Shown here in pieces: positions 17,656 to 21,559 of a DNA stretch of 21,559 nucleotides. The stretch's first letter is position 1; every line of letters begins with the position of its first letter. The notes beneath the pieces were generated by a model that was not told the DNA's origin, ran no database searches, and was given only the letters and a program-made list of their open reading frames with translations. This DNA comes from Priapulus caudatus (lineage: Eukaryota > Priapulida > Priapulimorpha > Priapulimorphida > Priapulidae). The stretch is taken from assembly GCF_000485595.1 (NCBI RefSeq), contig NW_014577306.1, positions 1-21,559 of the forward strand, read 5' to 3'. A program made the translations under genes and the position numbers.

Positions 17656-18749
17656 GTAAGTATAGCACCTATCTGTGTAGCTAATATTTTAGTTTATAAT
17701 AAATCCCTGAAATTCAAAATCCGTGTCGTAAGTGAGAATCCAAGCTTGACAAAGGCGCTTAAACAAAGTCAAAACTTTTGCTTGCAGGTTAATTGCGTAG
17801 GTTTATCATGAAATGACGTTATTATTAATATCACAAACCTAGATGTATATATATATTGAATTAATACGCAGCAAATTCAGAATTTCCAAGAGCTGCATGT
17901 TGCCTCATGGCAGCATTGAATAGCACGAATAATGGAGTTTCTCATAATTAGTATATATGTAAGTTGTAACACAAGTTTGCACAATTCTAAGTTTGCACAG
18001 ACTGCTGTGGTTAAATACGTACTTTCTCCATTAATCTATAATATAATAGTAGAAAGAGCCGAAGTGTCGTTTTCCATATCTCCTCCGAAACCGTGCCACG
18101 TATTCTCACGCGAATCGAGCTGGGGCCCCTTCTGGATGTCGCGAATACATTCAGCTACGTTATAACACGATTTTTCGATCGTAAAGTGACTTGGAGGCAA
18201 TTTTCTAAGTTAAGTATGTTATGTGCCCGAAGAAACTTCGGCATTCATCGGAAACTTGCACCAAATTTTAAGATCGCCAAATCCGCATGCGCAGTCCAAT
18301 CACAGTACGTGAATCACACACGATCACGGCGTCGACGAAGACGGCTTGGAGTAAGTCTCGATTTTCATGCTTTTCAACCTTCATAATTTTTAGCTCACCT
18401 TGATATCAAGATGAGCTATTGCCATTGGTCGTCGTCCGTCGTACGTCCGTCCGTCCGTCCGTCCGTCCGTCCGTCCTTCCGTCAACATTTGGCTACGGTC
18501 AACGATAACTCAGGAACCGTTTGACCCACATGTTTGAAATTGGGTATAGTTGTTACTGCTATGCTCCCATATTGAACGTCTTATTTTATAGCACGCCAGC
18601 CGACATACTTTTGAGCCACGGCAATTTTTTGGCAAAAATGGGAATTGCCATTAGTCGGATTGCTGTTGGATTATTTTGGTGGATATGATTGGCTTAGAAA
18701 AGATTCCATCGTGTTAGTAAGTTGATGCTGCCGGACGCTTGTCTGGCAG

Positions 18750-18864
18750 GTGGAGGCGTCGGCGCAGGAATGATGCTGGAGAGTTGCCACCTGTCCTCAT
18801 GCCTCACTCAAGTGCTTGTCCTAATGACAAGAGCGGCGGGTTGCAAAAGGTTTTAAGAAGATCA
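18750..18864 (+). pseudogene. USP10: Broken copy of USP10 exon 12
   Basis: It starts after GTCTGGCAG like 15544 and follows that exon base by base to about position 115, with many one-base gains and losses (GTCGGCGCAGGAATG against GTCGCGCAGGATG; ATGCCTCACTCAAGTG against ATCCTCCACCTCAAGTG). The frame is destroyed and the exon stops at AAGAAGATC, where the GC-rich insertion begins. The indel pattern looks like unpolished sequence more than decay. Confidence 0.85.
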
Positions 18865-19429
18865 CGCGGTAGGGCAATCCGAATACCAGTGCCACACGAG
18901 GGGCGGCATCCCATCAGCGCCCAAGCCGGTCAGCTGCGGGCCTGTGGTCGTGTGGCTGTAAGCGCCCAGCGCGTCACGCCCCTGCGGCGTGGGCACTACG
19001 GCCAGCGTCCGCTTCAAAACGCCTCCGCCTGCCGCGGCACCGCACGGGGTAGACATCGTTCTTGCTGCCTCACCGCCACAGGCGGAGTCGCACCCTGCGT
19101 GCCCCTCGGCATGGCGCCAGGCAGCAAAAGCTACACCGCCCCGTGTGCTGGAGCAGGTGCAATCGGACCCACACAGCGCATTTCCCTGGTACTGGCGTGT
19201 CGGGGGAAAAGTGATCACACGTGTTTGACTATTGTGTCCTTCCCCACCGTCGTGCCAGCATTCGACCGGCACAGCGTGGTGGCGGTGTGGGCCTGAGTGT
19301 GCAAGGTTGCCACCACCCGGCTCTATGTAACCTGAGCAACTAGCGCGAGGAGACCAGGTGCGACGAGGCAAGTCACGTGATTAACATTGGCGGTGCAGCG
19401 GGGGGTTGGCACTGGCGGTAGCAGCACGT

Positions 19430-20010
19430 ACAGCAAGCATACGCACGTACTCTGCGGGTATACGCCGTACACGCGGTACACGCACGGGTGACGCGGTGTA
19501 CCGCACGGTACATGCGGGTCACGCACGTACACGCAGGTAACGCACGTACCGCATTCGTACACGCGGATACCGTACGTAGCAGCACGTACACCGGGTACAC
19601 GCCGTAGCACGCGATACACGCACGTACACAGCAGATACACGGGCGGGTGAACGGCACAGTGCGCGCGCGTACACGCACGTACACGACGGTGGGCGGGTGC
19701 ACGCACGTTACACGGCGGATACACCGCGGGTACACGCACGTACACGCGGGTAAACGGAGATACACGCACGTACACGCGGGTACAGCGGGTACACTTAACG
19801 TACACGCAGATGCTCCCGTACACGCGGGTACACGGGCGGTACGACGCCGAACGCGGGTAGCACGCACGTACGATCGCGGATACACGCACGTACAGCGCCT
19901 GTACACGAGATAAGCCGTACACAAGATAAGTAACACGGCACTAACGCGGGTACACGCACCGTGCACGGCCGGTACACGCACTAGTGCACGCGCCCCGCAC
20001 ACAACACCCC
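19430..20010 (+). repeat. Minisatellite, TACACGCACGTACACGCGGG type
   Basis: Degenerate short units of about 10 bases alternate CACGTACACG and CGGGTACACG. Runs are repeatedly off by one base. The inverse of this array follows at 20050-20295. Confidence 0.9.
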
Positions 20011-20049
20011 GAGAGCGCGCGGCGGGTACACGCCGTACAAGTGGCAGTA

Positions 20050-20295
20050 CGCGTGCAGCGTGCGTGTACGCCGAGCCGTGTACGTGCGTGTATCCGCGTG
20101 TAGTGCGTGTATCCGCGTGTACGTGCGTGTACGTGCGTGTACCTGCGTGTACCGTGGCGTGTAACCTGGCAGTGCACGTGCGTGTTAGCGCCGGATGTAC
20201 GTGCGTGTACCCGCGTGCATGTGCGTGTACCAGCGTGTACGTGCGCTATACGCGCCGTGTACGTGCGTGTATCTGCGTGTACGTGCGTGTACGGC
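20050..20295 (-). repeat. Same minisatellite, inverted
   Basis: Units GTGTACGTGC and GTGTATCCGC/GTGTACCTGC are the reverse complement of the array at 19430-20010, giving a long potential hairpin with a turn near 20010-20050. Confidence 0.9.
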
Positions 20296-20487
20296 AGTGG
20301 TCAACCGCGGCTTGCAACCGCAAGTTAAGATCACGTGATCTCGCTTGACCTGCTGCTTATTGTCGGTTACATAAGCGGTGTGGAACTTGACACAGGCACA
20401 CAGCACACGCTGTGGAATGTGCCAGCACGTGGAGAAATATCAACACGTGTGATATTTCCAGACGCGAAATCGCTGGTGTGCGGCCGG

Positions 20488-21285
20488 CTTAAGGTGTGTG
20501 TGTTCCGATGGCATTCAGAGCTGAGGAATGTTTGTTATTTTAGGTGTGCAGTGGATGGCATTTTGTGACTTTGACGAATGCGTTTAATAATGCAAATATA
20601 TCATACACTTGAAGTATGTTTGAAGTATTTAGGGTTGTGAGGATCTGAAGGCGGGTGGTGTAAGCCACCCACCATTACTCTGGCAAAAATACTTGGTATT
20701 GGAAGGCTGGAATAATAAATTAGCATCAAGTGCCTTAAAACGTTTAGCAATCTGGGCATCCGCAGGTTGTGGGTAATGTTGTCTCGTATCCTGTAATATT
20801 CTGGTTGGTGCAACGGGTTTTTTGTTTCATTTTTACGAACTTGCTGTAGACAAGTCGGAAAAGCCAAGATACGAGAGAAATGCAGAGAAAATACAAGCTT
20901 TTTCGGCTGGTGAGGTTGTAACTTAGCAAAACGTTCTCAAGGCTGGTGGTGAAATTATATATAACAAATTACTTGTAATACTTCTTCAAAACGCTGTGTA
21001 GAAGGCTGTGCTGCTTACCAGAGTGCTTGAAGTTTGAATAAACTAACGTAAAGTTTACTGTAGGAGAAGGAGACGGCAATTTCACGCCTATTTTAATTAA
21101 TTTTCAGCTTTTGCTATGAAATTTAATGCAGAATCTGACTTGTTCTATGTTGAATTACATTTACATTGAAACTTAGATACCTATAGAAATGGAACACCTG
21201 CTTCTAAAGGCAACCTAATTTGGCTAAATTATTTTTCAGACAAATTAAAGCCAAATTGCTAAGCAAATGTCTAGTTACACCTGGT
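20488..21285 (+). repeat. USP10: Degraded copy of 15737-16468
   Basis: Colinear with introns 12-13 of USP10, differing by frequent one-base indels (AAGGTGTGTGTGTTCCGATG against AAGGTTGTGGTGTTCGATG). Confidence 0.9.
20837..20909 (+). pseudogene. USP10: Broken copy of USP10 exon 13
   Basis: Corresponds to 16080-16145. The acceptor ttttag has become ttttacg, and small insertions (CTTGCTGTAGAC against CTTCTGTCGC; TTTTTCGGCTG against TTTTTGCTG) break the frame. It lies in 20488-21285, which follows 15737-16468 colinearly apart from the missing 3' part of exon 12. Confidence 0.85.
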
Positions 21286-21470
21286 TATTTTCCAGCTTTG
21301 GGCTTGAAATTTTTTATGGGGCACGAATTGACTTGTTTCTATATGATGCATTTACATTGAAACTGTAGATACCTATAGAATGAAGCACCTGCTTATAAAA
21401 GGCAACCTAATTTGGCTAAATATTTTTCAGACCAATTAGCCAAATTGCTAACAAAATGTCTAGCTTAAAC
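21098..21470 (+). repeat. About 190-bp tandem repeat, two units
   Basis: Unit 1 (about 21098-21285) and unit 2 (about 21288-21470) both contain TTTACATTGAAACT, GATACCTATAGAA and GGCAACCTAATTTGGCTAAA. A single unit exists at about 16312-16468, where the large copy joint falls. Confidence 0.85.
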
Positions 21471-21474
21471 CCTG

Positions 21475-21559
21475 GTGCGTGCGTGCGTGCGGTGCGTCGC
21501 GTGCGTGCGTGCGTGCGTGCGTGCGTGGGTGCGGGTGCGTGGGTGCGTGTCGTGGGGTC
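21475..21559. repeat. (GCGT)n microsatellite at window end
   Basis: GTGCGTGCGTGCG-type repeat to the end of the window, with irregular G insertions. Confidence 0.95.

Larger units (their letters stand above)
16469..18656 (+). repeat. USP10: Second copy of 6272-8455
   Basis: Near-identical repeat of the exon 4-exon 5 region. It starts in the minisatellite (GGAAGTAGGCCC), carries both exons, and ends within module X at CCATTAGTC. The head of module X (TAGCTCACC) is at 18391. About 25 bases around 18590-18615 differ from copy 1, including GCACGCCAGCCGACATAC. It is followed by a joint into exon 12-like sequence. Confidence 0.95.
18865..20487. repeat. GC-rich foldback insertion with inverted minisatellite
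   Basis: This 1.6-kb block separates the two broken exon copies and has no counterpart near 15660-15737. Its outer parts are imperfect inverted repeats: left about 19210-19410 (tgatcacacgtgtttgac ... aagtcacgtgattaac), right about 20320-20455 (aagatcacgtgatc ... tcaacacgtgtgat). Between them are two minisatellite arrays in opposite orientation. No protein family is recognisable. 18870-19200 is GC-rich unique sequence. Confidence 0.75.

Noticed and set aside
18739-19296. 185-residue open frame
   Set aside because: Joins the frame-broken exon 12 copy to the GC-rich insertion; not conserved.
19323-20406. Open frames rich in CTRVYVR and THVHA repeats
   Set aside because: Translations of the TACACGCACG minisatellite in both orientations; no start context or family.

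Overview
The window is animal nuclear DNA. It has small exons with GT-AG introns, AT-rich introns full of microsatellites and foldback transposons, and one GC-rich coding exon. I read it as one gene on the + strand, the deubiquitinase USP10, running from a start codon near 2458 to at least 16145. The last coding exons, which would carry the catalytic His, are not in the window. The host is probably a marine invertebrate, possibly a lophotrochozoan. I infer this from the AGCTCACC-headed CGTC-rich repeat and the divergent N-terminus; I cannot name the species.

Layout. 1-2140 is mobile-element sequence (module X in inverse orientation, then module Y). 2458-2568, 3810-3852 and 4683-5999 are the N-terminal exons; the third is very long, GC-rich and low-complexity, and ends with the USP10 SWASLF motif. 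5991-6360 is a minisatellite built from the end of that exon, repeating its splice donor. 6845-6935 (Cys-box exon) and 7359-7468 start the catalytic domain. A 4.7-kb intron (7469-12180) holds second copies of X and Y and a nested TTAA-flanked element. Eight more exons (12181-16145) continue the USP domain with matching splice phases.

From 16469 on the gene does not continue. The sequence restarts with a near-identical copy of 6272-8455 (16469-18656), including a second Cys-box exon and a second 110-nt exon. Degraded copies of the two last exons follow (18750-18864 and 20837-20909), split by a 1.6-kb GC-rich foldback minisatellite (18865-20487). The copies differ mostly by single-base gains and losses rather than substitutions. 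This looks more like unpolished long-read sequence or a misplaced alternative haplotype than an old duplication, but a real partial tandem duplication is not excluded.

The key functional point is that the first Cys-box exon (6845-6935) lacks one base and is frameshifted before the catalytic cysteine, whereas the second copy (17038-17129) is intact. The only gene function here is USP10, a cytosolic ubiquitin protease that in vertebrates acts on p53, on stress-granule and ribosome targets through G3BP, and on endosomal cargo. I found no tRNA, rRNA, CRISPR or viral gene, and no convincing second protein-coding gene.
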